A stretch of 57,333 nt of DNA. Origin: Candidatus Omnitrophota bacterium. Lineage in GTDB: Bacteria; Hinthialibacterota; Hinthialibacteria; Hinthialibacterales; Hinthialibacteraceae. Shown in pieces: positions 35,001 to 43,350 of this stretch. The notes beneath the pieces are model-generated. The model was given only the letters and a program-made list of their open reading frames with translations, searched no databases and was not told where the DNA came from. Location: NCBI GenBank assembly GCA_003598175.1, contig QZKN01000050.1, positions 1 through 57,333 of the forward strand. Reading direction: 5' to 3'. Every line of letters starts with the position of its first letter. Position 1 is the stretch's first letter. A program made the position numbers and the translations under genes.

Positions 35001-37967
35001 CGCTTGTCCATAATAATAATAATTGATGGGAAAGCCGGAAATCCACGGATCTTCGGGCGGAAATGTTTCCGCGCGATAAGCGGCGTTGATGAACGAGTAA
35101 TTCATCGGCTTTTCGCCTTCATACGCGGCGGGATGATAAGCGCGGATGATGAGGAAAATCGCCCAAAGCAACAGATACAGCCCTTCCATTCCTACTATAA
35201 GCGGCCATTTTTCCCGTAGAAAGAGGCGAAGCGAATCTTTATAGCGAATCCAGATGAATCCCGCGACCATAACCAGCAGAAGAAACACAATGATCGGCTG
35301 CATGCGTGAGAACAAGAGAATTTTAGTGGACGCCAGCATCCAACAAATCCATGAAAATAGTGCGATGCCGACGATTTTTGAGATGCCGTAGCCGCGATCG
35401 GGCAGACGGCTGCATAAGGGAAAAAGAAACAGGAATGCAATCAGCCCGAGAATCTGCACCACGAACCACCAGGTCAGGATAGGATGGGAGGGATGACGCA
35501 TGAACACGGGATGGCCGTCGCGAAGCGTCAGGATTTCTTTTTCGGTGATGCGATTGACCCATTCCGGTGGATTTAAAATCAGGTTTTTCAATTCCTGGGT
35601 GTTAAATTGTTTGATTTTCTCAAAAATAACGACTTTGGGGTGATCGTAAATGCGCGCGGTTTCATCTTCCTCGTCGACTCGAAATTCCCACCACAAAAAT
35701 TTGGGCGGATTCGTGATCACTTTGGCGACGCGGAAGCCCAACTGCTCGGCAAAAAAGGCTTTCAGGAATTGATTGGTGAGAGGAAAGCGATCGGGATTGT
35801 GCAGCGTCGTGCCATACCCGCGTTTGCTGGGAAAGACAATATAATCGTTTTCTGCCAGTTTTTGCGCCAGATACCCTGCCCGTTCCGACGCGTTTTTGTC
35901 GGCGTTTGGATTGTCGTGGATGCCGATGCGCGTATCCCATTCGATGTGAATGCCGTACAATCCTTCGTCCCAGTTGTTTTGCGTGATTTTCTTGCCTTCC
36001 ATCGCTTTCGGTCGCAGTAGGTTTCCTGCTGTGACCAGCGTGTGGGGAGCGTCATAGATTCCGACGTAGGCCCAGCCGTAAATCAGCCCGGCGAGCAACG
36101 CCGCGGCCCCGCCCACAATGCCGAAATGTTTGGCGGTTCGTTTCCACGCGACGCTTACGCGTCCGATTTGCGGATTGAACAGGTGGGGCTGCAAGCGCGC
36201 GAGATCGCTGATCAAGCGGCCGCCGAGAACCATCATGACCGGCAGGATGGCAAGCATATAGCGTGGGAATTTGCTGGAAAATGTGCTGTAAAGAATAAAA
36301 CTGGGAATGACCCAGGCGCATAAGATGAAATCGGCGTTGGCGCGATAAAAAAAGATTCTAAAAAACGCATAGAGGCAACCCGCCACAACAAAAAACGCCG
36401 TTAGGGAATCCAATGAGGGATAAAACAGGTTATCAAACGAATAAAAAATCGGCGAGGCATTGAGGTATTGCTGCGTATACACGACCGGAATTGTGCCGGT
36501 GGCGTTCAAGCTGCTTTGATACACGAGATGTTCCGCAAAATAATGGGCGTCGAAATAGGCCATCGGCTCCGCGAACAGCAACGCCGTGAATCCGACGGGA
36601 ACGGCGATCAACAGCCACAGCCAGGGAAGGTAGATGCGAAAGGCCGGACGAAAGAGACCCACTTCTCTGCCGCATTGATATCTTCGAATGATCAAGGCGA
36701 TTAACGAAAGAATGAATACAATCGCGATCAGAACACATATCAGCTGCCAATACTGTAGATAGAAATCACGAAACACGGCCAACGTTATATCAAATGTGGG
36801 ATTCATCGAACCGGCCGCTTTAAAGAAATGCATGAGGACCAGCGCCAGCGGAATCAGCCAGATTGTTTGGATCCAGCGTCCCAATTTGCCGGTGCGCTCA
36901 TCTCCCCAGGTCGCGGATGCGTGGGCGAGAAAGAGGATGCCGGGCAGCGTGATGCCGCTCCATTTCGTGCCGATGGCAAAACCGGTGAAAATAGCGCCGA
37001 ACAGGTACCAAATCAAGCAGGGTTTTTGGCTGATTTTTAGAAAACAGTAAATCGCAAGCGTCGACCAGAAACCGATGAGCACGTCCACCGTGGCGTAATG
37101 GCTGCATTGCACGTGCAGCATGGCGGTGGTCATCATGAATGCCGCAATCAATCCGGTCAGGCGGTTGTAGGCGTCTCGCCCGATCAGATAGACCACCAGG
37201 ACGGTCAAAGCGCCGGCCCAGGCGGTGATGATTCTTCCGATGAGCAGGATCGAAGTGGTGCGTGGATCATAATCCGAAAAATTGTTGAGAATCTGCGGCA
37301 GAAAAATCGTCAACAATAATCCCACAAATGGGATGAGCAGGCAGGGAAACAGAAATGCAAGTTTTCTTTCGTCCGCAAAAAGCGGAAGTTTTTTTTTCAC
37401 CGGCTTTGCGTCTTCCATGGGAGGAGAATCGGCGTCAGTAAGATTGGTTTGTTGAATCGGATTGACTGCCGGCAACCGATGGGAATCGTTGGACAGGTCC
37501 CGGCTGACGGCGCGAAACAGTTTGACGCCGAGAAGGAGAATGAAAAACAGGATGATCCAGCTGAACCAGTCGGTAAACGTGAGAAATGTCCATTCCCCTT
37601 CGATTCCGCTGTGCTGAACGAGATAGGCGCGATACAACAAGTAAAGATGCAGCGGGAACGTGCCGTAATTGTAATTCTCCGGGCGCAGACCCGGCGTTCC
37701 ACGCGTGTACGGGCCGGGATTGATCTTCAGATTTTTTTCGTAAAGAATCTCGATTTGTTCACGCAGGGGCAATTCTTTCTCCTCGTTCGTCAGCCATTGC
37801 GGTCGCAAGGTTCCGGCGCAGTTCTCGTAATGGCGTTCGTCGGGATGGGGGGATGCGGTCTTGTCCTTGAGCGCCCAATCGCTGCCGTATAAACGGAGAT
37901 AAAGGGCGATGCCAAATGTGAACAGTAAAAGAACGGATACGAAAATGCGTTTTATTGCGCGGTTCAT
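32097..37967 (-). CDS. Giant GT39–DUF2298–NHL propeller membrane protein
   Basis: This encodes 1956 residues. The ATG at 37967 follows GGGAG; a longer frame to 38060 lacks a site. Residues about 10-850 are a GT39/PMT-like polytopic glycosyltransferase: one helix (FVSVLLLFTFGIALYLRLYG), the acidic loop motif SPHPDERHYE near 45, then many helices. Residues about 900-1550 match DUF2298 (Chlor_Arch_YYY), a second polytopic membrane domain with NYSFINAAYRAETFPPEDPW and GFPINYYYYG. Residues about 1690-1956 are a six-bladed NHL propeller with repeats such as VADTFNHRIQVF and VADTWNHRIVLL. PMT and DUF2298 fusions are known; the C-terminal propeller is an extra. It probably moves sugars from lipid carriers on the outer face of the membrane. 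Confidence 0.8.
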   Translation of the reverse strand: MNRAIKRIFVSVLLLFTFGIALYLRLYGSDWALKDKTASPHPDERHYENCAGTLRPQWLTNEEKELPLREQIEILYEKNLKINPGPYTRGTPGLRPENYNYGTFPLHLYLLYRAYLVQHSGIEGEWTFLTFTDWFSWIILFFILLLGVKLFRAVSRDLSNDSHRLPAVNPIQQTNLTDADSPPMEDAKPVKKKLPLFADERKLAFLFPCLLIPFVGLLLTIFLPQILNNFSDYDPRTTSILLIGRIITAWAGALTVLVVYLIGRDAYNRLTGLIAAFMMTTAMLHVQCSHYATVDVLIGFWSTLAIYCFLKISQKPCLIWYLFGAIFTGFAIGTKWSGITLPGILFLAHASATWGDERTGKLGRWIQTIWLIPLALVLMHFFKAAGSMNPTFDITLAVFRDFYLQYWQLICVLIAIVFILSLIALIIRRYQCGREVGLFRPAFRIYLPWLWLLIAVPVGFTALLFAEPMAYFDAHYFAEHLVYQSSLNATGTIPVVYTQQYLNASPIFYSFDNLFYPSLDSLTAFFVVAGCLYAFFRIFFYRANADFILCAWVIPSFILYSTFSSKFPRYMLAILPVMMVLGGRLISDLARLQPHLFNPQIGRVSVAWKRTAKHFGIVGGAAALLAGLIYGWAYVGIYDAPHTLVTAGNLLRPKAMEGKKITQNNWDEGLYGIHIEWDTRIGIHDNPNADKNASERAGYLAQKLAENDYIVFPSKRGYGTTLHNPDRFPLTNQFLKAFFAEQLGFRVAKVITNPPKFLWWEFRVDEEDETARIYDHPKVVIFEKIKQFNTQELKNLILNPPEWVNRITEKEILTLRDGHPVFMRHPSHPILTWWFVVQILGLIAFLFLFPLCSRLPDRGYGISKIVGIALFSWICWMLASTKILLFSRMQPIIVFLLLVMVAGFIWIRYKDSLRLFLREKWPLIVGMEGLYLLLWAIFLIIRAYHPAAYEGEKPMNYSFINAAYRAETFPPEDPWISGFPINYYYYGQAMFSIIGRFADIPPEYLFNLAGTSATALAGLGIFSLTYALCRKSWISLLAVYLGVFCSHIYSYFCLLKYVFYKNNSDPVWLDYLTGIYTSVKLMVYALFTYLGIASTHMIEEVSAIDFHGVFWPARTNIFYGAVANEFPYWTHLFLDFHAHMLVIPISLAFLTLLLAYFIRPRANMGILSAGGFTFFLALLMGTVICSNTWDFPALLISLLLITLIKFQRESEWMKTKNVGIRRFSVEGLQDLVRFPIVPIAAALVFSYLFMLPFHNSFVARVTGIGFMSEGNSPLTTYLIFWAQLIVPILFGLILFIAVRPDSKLSIPRILSFAFFFIFVLVIALRVTTYVQTMLQQNPGYFHGWFVAPHNSGPPTNYSVVGLLLPFLTVLFFALWKRDRKAEHLFALFIGFLGMGLSLGIEFFYVKEGWSPPLHRFNTAFKFNIQIWHYYSIFAAISIAFVWKTLRDVGKQIGNPFTPVARSVFLLCVLPFFLATVPFTVLAPAMVTLSAGAKGRDARGEVPTLNGLGWLRHENYNAYAAVQWFNRFVDGSPHIVELADVDYYQNSRFSSNTGLPTILGWPHHVGERLHAEEKAPRLRDVDRIYLSNDKKEVMELLGKYQVEYLVFSALELHKQRERQQPPYGPNSLARFEQWGDVFRLAYRLGDTSIFKIDKCLNQAYGLRTESKIEEAKPPAERPPEPGISIFRSGPGSGNGQFREARGFIQDASGAFFVADTFNHRIQVFKPNGEFAWKTGEKGALEGQFNEPNDITIDPESGNIFVADTWNHRIVLLDAKGSFMGSAAMGFFGPRGIVYHPQRQLIYMSDTGNHQIVVMTPTGKLLQRWGKAGGGSEDTNFREPAGIAVLPDENLVIADSINRRIKIYTSQGAPVKLWPFQTTRIEEGGIEIHLACSPEGVIYATDPREPSVHAYTVDGELFEKITQDVTGQKLIRPVGILMTSNEHVFVSDLGLNRILRVK

Positions 37968-38294
37968 GGTCTCCCTGCCGTGCGTGATGTAAATTGTTGA
38001 TTCATTTGTGTCTATCCTACGGCAAGAGAGAAAGAGATGGAAGACGCCCGCGTTTGTCATGGATTGGTGGAACGGAACGAATTCGTCGTGTCATATTGAT
38101 TCATCCTGAAATCGGATTTCGATTTTCAAAGCGCTTCGTTTCCTTACAATCCTGCCCTAAAATATCTTTTTCAATTCGTGGGCGCGGTATTTGTGAATAG
38201 GAACGACAAAAAACCGTCTACTGAAATCCGCTATGCCGTTTCGTATGTATCAACATGAGGATCAATTCCGTTTGAAGGGAAAGGAGCGCATTCG
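37968..38294. other. Divergent promoter region of the ABC importer
   Basis: No gene is visible between the giant glycosyltransferase and the sugar importer. AAGCGCTT at 38129-38136 resembles the core of LacI-family operators, which often control such importers, but its flanks are not symmetric. GAAAGGAG lies just before the first importer gene. Confidence 0.3.
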
Positions 38295-39332
38295 ATGAAA
38301 ACGTGGAAACCGATTAACTTTTTTCGTTGCAAATCTCGGTGGGGATGGGGTTTGTTTTCCGTTTTGATGTTGGGAACGTTACTCTTGGCCGGATGTGGGA
38401 AAAGCGACGAATCAACCAGCCAGGTGCAGGAAAAAAAGAGGCCGGTCATCGCCGTCATCCCCAAAGGCACCGCGCACGTCTTCTGGCAGGCGGTTCATTC
38501 CGGCGCGGTTACGGCGGGGAAGGAATTTGACGTCGAAATTCAATGGCAGGGACCGCAAACCGAGACGATGAAGGAACAGCAGGCCTCCATCGTTTCCGAT
38601 TTTCTCGTCAAACAGGTAGATGGAATCGTGCTCGCTCCGCAGGATCAGGATGCGTTGGCGCCGGTGGTTGAACGGGTCGCTCTACAGAAAATTCCGTTGG
38701 TGATTTTTGATTCCGGCATCAACAGCGAAAATTATCTCAGTTTCGTCGCCACGGATAATTATCAGGGGGGTGTGATGGCGGCAAGGCATATGGGACGTCT
38801 TTTGAATGGCAAAGGCACTGTCATCATCACGAAAGTCGATCCCGGCAGCGATTCGACGATCAATCGGGAAAACGGTTTTGAAGAAATCCTCGCGAAGGAA
38901 TTTCCGGAAATCAAAGTTGTCGGTTCCGCGTACGGGTACAGCGACCGCGAAAAATCCCGCGCCGCGACCGATGATCTCCTGATCGCCCATCCGGACGTGG
39001 ATGGCATCTTTGGGCCGAATGAATCCAGCACGTTTGGCGTTTTGTTGGCGTTGCAGGCGCGGGAACTGGTCGGGAAAAAGAAATTCGTCGGCTTTGATTC
39101 ATCCGACGAATTGGTTGATGCGATGCGGAAAAATGAAATCGATGTCCTCATTCTTCAAAATCCTTTCAAAATGGGATACGAGGGCGTCAAAGCGATTGTC
39201 CGTCATCTCAACGGCGAGGAAGTGCCGCGGCGAATCGACACCGGCGTCTATGCTGTCACTCCGGATAATATGGACGAACCGGAAAACAAAAATCTGTTGA
39301 TTCCCGATCTCTCCATTTTGCAGGAGGGTTGA
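38295..39332 (+). CDS. Sugar ABC transporter substrate-binding lipoprotein
   Basis: This 345-residue protein has a lipobox (GTLLLAGC, Cys34), so it is tethered to a membrane. The mature part is a two-lobed type-I periplasmic sugar-binding protein of the RbsB class: PVIAVIPKGTAHVFWQAV, then VDGIVLAPQDQDAL, LVIFDSGIN, FVATDNYQGGVMAARHMG, DVDGIFGPNESSTFG and KKKFVGFDSSDELVDAM. Ligand residues cannot be read without a structure; ribose-like or related sugars are the default. It is the first gene of an operon with the ATPase (3 bases downstream) and the permease. The start follows GAAAGGAGCGCATTC. Confidence 0.92.
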   Translation: MKTWKPINFFRCKSRWGWGLFSVLMLGTLLLAGCGKSDESTSQVQEKKRPVIAVIPKGTAHVFWQAVHSGAVTAGKEFDVEIQWQGPQTETMKEQQASIVSDFLVKQVDGIVLAPQDQDALAPVVERVALQKIPLVIFDSGINSENYLSFVATDNYQGGVMAARHMGRLLNGKGTVIITKVDPGSDSTINRENGFEEILAKEFPEIKVVGSAYGYSDREKSRAATDDLLIAHPDVDGIFGPNESSTFGVLLALQARELVGKKKFVGFDSSDELVDAMRKNEIDVLILQNPFKMGYEGVKAIVRHLNGEEVPRRIDTGVYAVTPDNMDEPENKNLLIPDLSILQEG

Positions 39333-39335
39333 TCG

Positions 39336-40856
39336 TTGGCTGAACCGTTGTTGCGAATGAACAATATTCATAAGGCGTTCGGCGCGACGAAAGCCTTGTC
39401 CGGCGTGAATCTGGAAGTCTACCCCGGCCAGGTGCACATCCTGGCAGGAGAAAATGGGGCGGGAAAAAGCACGCTGATGAAAGTACTCACCGGCGTGCAT
39501 CCCGCCGATGAAGGCAAAATCCTGTTTCTTGGCCGACCGTTTTATGCTTCTCATCCCAAAGAGGCTTTGCAAAACGGGATCGCCATGATTTATCAGGAAT
39601 TCAACCTGGCTCTGCATCTTCCCGTTCATGCCAACGTTTTTTTGGGGCATGAAAAATCGGGGCATGGAGTCATCCAATTCCAACATCAGCGTGACGCGAC
39701 ACGCGAAATCTTTCGGCGTCTTGATTCCGACGTCGATCCGAATGCGCTCGTCAGCCGGCTCGGCGTGGCGCAGCGGCAGTTGGTGGAAATCGCCCGCGCG
39801 TTGAGCGTCGACGCCAAATTGATCATCATGGACGAACCCACCGCGGCGCTCTCCGATAAAGAAACGCAAAAACTTTTTGAAGTGATTCGCGCCTTGCAGC
39901 AGCAGGATGTCGGGATTATTTATATTTCGCATTATTTGGAGGAATTCGGTGAAATCGGCGACATGATTTCTGTTCTTCGCGACGGTGAACTCGTCTCCTG
40001 TGTTCCCATGTCCGATGTGACGCCCGATTTGATCATTCAACAAATGGTCGGACGCAAGATCGAGGATTTGTACCCCAAACACGAACACGTTTTGGGCGAT
40101 GTGGTTTTTACCGTAGAGGATTTGAAAAGCCCAAACGGCACGGTACAGGCTTCCCTGGAAGTATGCAGCAAAGAAATCGTTGGCGTTGCGGGATTGGTCG
40201 GTGCGGGACGAACGGAAATGCTGCGCGCTTTGTTCGGTCTCGATCCCGCGGAGATGAAACTGCTGCAAGTGTTGGGCGTTATGGTTTTGCCGCCTTCGCC
40301 GCGCCGGTTGATGCGATGCGGCGTGGGATTGTTGAGCGAGGATCGCGCCGGTGAAGGATTGGCGCAAGGATTGTCCATCGCCGCGAACATGACTCTTTCG
40401 ATTCCTGAAAAAATCAGCCGATTCGGGTTTCTCTCGTTTTCGCGGCAGCGCGAACTAGCGGATTCACTGATCAAGAAAGTCGGGATCAAAGCCAGCTCAT
40501 CCGCGCAACGAATCAATCAGCTGTCCGGAGGCAATCAACAAAAAGTCGCTTTGGCCCGCCTCTTGGGCGCGGATGCGAAAGTTCTTTTGCTGGATGAGCC
40601 TACACGCGGAATCGATGTAGGATCGAAAGCGGAAATTTATAAGTTGGTTACAGCCTTGGCGGGAGAAGGGAAGGGGATCGTCATGGTTTCCAGCTACCTG
40701 CCCGAATTGTTCGGCATGTGCGACTCGCTTTACGTGATGGCGCGCGGAAGATTGAGCCGAAAATACCGCATCGATGAAATCGACGCGGACGGCGTGATGG
40801 CCTTGGCGACGGGAATCGCAGCGGACGCTTCCGTAACCCCATCCGTGCGGGGATAA
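39336..40856 (+). CDS. Sugar ABC transporter ATPase (RbsA/MglA type)
   Basis: This 506-residue double ATPase starts at TTG (39336), directly after the stop of the binding-protein gene with AGGAGGG in front. The first domain is canonical: GENGAGKS (38-45), the signature region near GVAQRQLVEIARAL and Walker B LIIMDEPTAALSD. The second domain has GLVGAGRTEML in place of a P-loop lysine, as in all RbsA/MglA proteins, plus LSGGNQQKVALARLL and LLLDEPTRGIDVG. It powers uptake of the sugar delivered by the lipoprotein through the permease encoded 89 bases downstream. Confidence 0.93.
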   Translation: MAEPLLRMNNIHKAFGATKALSGVNLEVYPGQVHILAGENGAGKSTLMKVLTGVHPADEGKILFLGRPFYASHPKEALQNGIAMIYQEFNLALHLPVHANVFLGHEKSGHGVIQFQHQRDATREIFRRLDSDVDPNALVSRLGVAQRQLVEIARALSVDAKLIIMDEPTAALSDKETQKLFEVIRALQQQDVGIIYISHYLEEFGEIGDMISVLRDGELVSCVPMSDVTPDLIIQQMVGRKIEDLYPKHEHVLGDVVFTVEDLKSPNGTVQASLEVCSKEIVGVAGLVGAGRTEMLRALFGLDPAEMKLLQVLGVMVLPPSPRRLMRCGVGLLSEDRAGEGLAQGLSIAANMTLSIPEKISRFGFLSFSRQRELADSLIKKVGIKASSSAQRINQLSGGNQQKVALARLLGADAKVLLLDEPTRGIDVGSKAEIYKLVTALAGEGKGIVMVSSYLPELFGMCDSLYVMARGRLSRKYRIDEIDADGVMALATGIAADASVTPSVRG

Positions 40857-40885
40857 CCGCGCGGCAATTCGCTTGGATTTTGTAG

Positions 40886-40912
40886 GGTGGGATGAATGAA
40901 ATGAATCCCACC
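40886..40912. repeat. Hairpin GGTGGGAT/ATCCCACC in the importer operon
   Basis: An 8-bp perfect stem with an 11-base loop lies between the ATPase and permease genes. Such elements occur intergenically in many environmental genomes and may tune transcript stability; no T-run follows. Confidence 0.5.
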
Positions 40913-40945
40913 GAAAATACTTGATTTTCGTTTGGAGGTAGTCCG

Positions 40946-41974
40946 TTGGATCAAAAAAGTTGGTGGGATCATGCCGTAAGCCGGATGTTGTGGTTATCCG
41001 GGAAAGTCGGCCCTTTATTTGCCTTGTTCGTGGTGCTTTTGATTTTCGGTTCGATCAGTCCGGATAAATTTTTCAGTACGCTTAATTTGGGGAATGTCGT
41101 TGGCCAGACGGCGGTCATCGCCATCGCCGCCATCGGCATGACGTTCGTGATCATCAGCGCGGGAATCGACCTTTCCGTCGGCTCGTTGGTGGCGCTGGCC
41201 GGCGTGTATGCGACCATGACGATGGTAAAAGTGGCGGAGATGATGCCCGGACATATTCTGATTCCCATCGCGGCCGGGATTGTCGTCGGTTTATTGACCG
41301 GCGCTCTCTGCGGATTGATCAACGGCGCCGTCATCACGATGGGCAGACTCCCGCCGTTTATCGTAACGCTGGGAATGCTTGAAATCCTGCGCGGAACCGC
41401 CCTGCAATCCGCGGATGGGCTTCCGATCACCCGGTTGCCGCGCGGGTTTTCCCAAATCGGAAATGCGATGTGGACGATTCCTGTCGGCAATACCGTGATT
41501 TATCTGCCTTACGCCTTGCTGATTCTGATTCCCTTGGCGATTCTTGCCTGGTTCTTGCTGAAATATACGGTCTTCGGAATGCAGGTCTACGCAGTGGGCT
41601 CCAACGAACAGACCGCGCGCTTGTGTGGTGTAAACGTCACAAAAGTAAAAATTCTGGTCTACATCATCGGCGGAATCACGGCGGGTCTGGCAGGCATTCT
41701 GCACGCCTCGCGCCTCAATTCCGGCCAACCGTCCGAAGCGGTGGGGATGGAATTGGATATCATTGCCGCCGTCGTCGTCGGCGGAGGCAGTTTGATGGGC
41801 GGCGAAGGCTCCATTTTGGGTTCCGTCGTTGGCGCTCTCATCATCCGCTTTCTGCGCAATGGCTGCGTCGTCGTCGGCGTCTCGCCCTTCGTGCAGCGAA
41901 TCATTATCGGCCTCATTATCATCGCCGCTGTCTTTATCGATCAACTGCGACGCCGGAAATTGAGTGAAGAGTAA
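40946..41974 (+). CDS. Sugar ABC transporter permease (RbsC type)
   Basis: This 342-residue membrane protein starts at TTG (40946) after GGAGGT. It has eight to ten hydrophobic segments and the RbsC-family blocks ISAGIDLSVGSLVALAG, NGAVITMGRLPPFIVTLGML, YAVGSNEQTARLCGVNV, KILVYIIGGITAGLAGIL and the glycine-rich VVGGGSLMGGEGSILGS. It forms the channel of the importer, usually as a homodimer. An HpaI-type aldolase gene follows 162 bases downstream. No LacI-family regulator gene is adjacent. Confidence 0.93.
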   Translation: MDQKSWWDHAVSRMLWLSGKVGPLFALFVVLLIFGSISPDKFFSTLNLGNVVGQTAVIAIAAIGMTFVIISAGIDLSVGSLVALAGVYATMTMVKVAEMMPGHILIPIAAGIVVGLLTGALCGLINGAVITMGRLPPFIVTLGMLEILRGTALQSADGLPITRLPRGFSQIGNAMWTIPVGNTVIYLPYALLILIPLAILAWFLLKYTVFGMQVYAVGSNEQTARLCGVNVTKVKILVYIIGGITAGLAGILHASRLNSGQPSEAVGMELDIIAAVVVGGGSLMGGEGSILGSVVGALIIRFLRNGCVVVGVSPFVQRIIIGLIIIAAVFIDQLRRRKLSEE

Positions 41975-42136
41975 TTCGGATCGAAACCGTGATCCAAAAA
42001 TACCATCTGATAATATAATCAGAGAGAGAACGCTTGACGAATCACTTTCCCCTATGAGAAAATCACGAAAAATCATAAAAGTCAGCCTGATTTCCTCTAT
42101 TATGGAAATCATTCCGACATGGAAAGAGAGAACGGC

Positions 42137-43102
42137 ATGAAACGAACCGTAAGTCTATTCCTTGTATTTCTATGTATTTCCTGTTTTACAGTTACCGCAG
42201 AGGAAAACCATGTTCACCTGAACAAGATCATTGCCAAATTGACACGGCAGGAAGTGGTGATCGGCACGTGGATGCAGACCATGTCGATCTTTTCCGCGAT
42301 GGGATTGGTGGAATCCAACGGCGTTCATGACGCGCAAACCTCTCTCACCACGCCGATGATCGATTTCGTATTGATCGATATGGAACACATGCCATTCGAT
42401 GTGGAGACACTTACGAATTTGTTAATGGCTTTTCACTCGAAACGCGAGGTGATGAACAAAGGAAATCTGCAGCCGAACATCTGCCCGTTGGTGCGTATTC
42501 CCTGCGATGCGGGTGGTCCCATCGAACCGTATATCAAGCAATGCCTCGACGCCGGAGCGTTTGGCATCGTCGTGCCGCATTGCCGAAACGCGGCGGACGC
42601 GAGACGGGTAGTGCAGGCGTGCCGCTATCCGCAGGCCAAAGGCGATCCACAGCCGGAACCGGCGGGAGTGCGGGGCGCGTCTCCCTGGCCATGTTCGTAT
42701 CTTTGGGGAGTATCGATGGATGAGTACGTACGCCGCGCCGACGTTTGGCCGCTGGATCCCGCCGGCGACATCCTGGCGGTGATCATGATTGAGGATCAGG
42801 AAGGCAAAAACAACATCGACGAGATTCTATCCGTTCCCGGCGTGGGCGCAGTTATTTATGGACCTTACGATTACAGTTTCAGCTGCGGAGTTCCCGGCAA
42901 CGTGAAAGCGGCGGACGTGATCAAAGCGGGGGAGGAGATCGCGGCGGCATGCAACCGTCACAATGTCCCCTTCGTGGTGTTCCCCACCGCGGAGAATATG
43001 GCTCAACTTATCGAACAAGGGCACAAAGTCTTTCTTGTCGGCAGTGATGTTCAGCCGACGGCTCTTGTTTCCGATGTGATCGAACAAGCGATTAAGAAAT
43101 GA
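42137..43102 (+). CDS. Signal-peptide-bearing HpcH/HpaI-type aldolase
   Basis: This encodes 321 residues. The ATG at 42137 is preferred over one at 42119 because it gives a clean signal peptide (MKRTVSLFLVFLCISCFTVT) and GAGAG precedes it. The rest is a class II pyruvate aldolase of the HpaI family with every catalytic block: IDMEHMPFD (Asp81, Glu83, His84), LVRIPCD (Arg120), IMIEDQEGK (Glu219) and GPYDYS (Asp245). Normal family members cleave 2-keto-3-deoxy acids in the cytoplasm, so an exported one is odd. It follows the ribose-type importer, which might take up the product. Confidence 0.82.
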   Translation: MKRTVSLFLVFLCISCFTVTAEENHVHLNKIIAKLTRQEVVIGTWMQTMSIFSAMGLVESNGVHDAQTSLTTPMIDFVLIDMEHMPFDVETLTNLLMAFHSKREVMNKGNLQPNICPLVRIPCDAGGPIEPYIKQCLDAGAFGIVVPHCRNAADARRVVQACRYPQAKGDPQPEPAGVRGASPWPCSYLWGVSMDEYVRRADVWPLDPAGDILAVIMIEDQEGKNNIDEILSVPGVGAVIYGPYDYSFSCGVPGNVKAADVIKAGEEIAAACNRHNVPFVVFPTAENMAQLIEQGHKVFLVGSDVQPTALVSDVIEQAIKK

Positions 43103-43350
43103 TTGTCCGGTACATACGATCACATCATCACTTGCGAGGATGATTGCCATTCTTTTTTTCCTCACAGAAACCCCCTGCTCGAATTTCAATCCCCTCTCGC
43201 GAGTCACTTCGTATGGCGCATGGTTACAACGATGGTTCAAACGACGCGATGCATTCTACCGGGCTATTTGATTTCGTTCCTCACCCATATATATTGGTGA
43301 AACACAGAAATAAGGGCAGGTTTCAGACCTACTCTTTTAAGAGTGATTAG

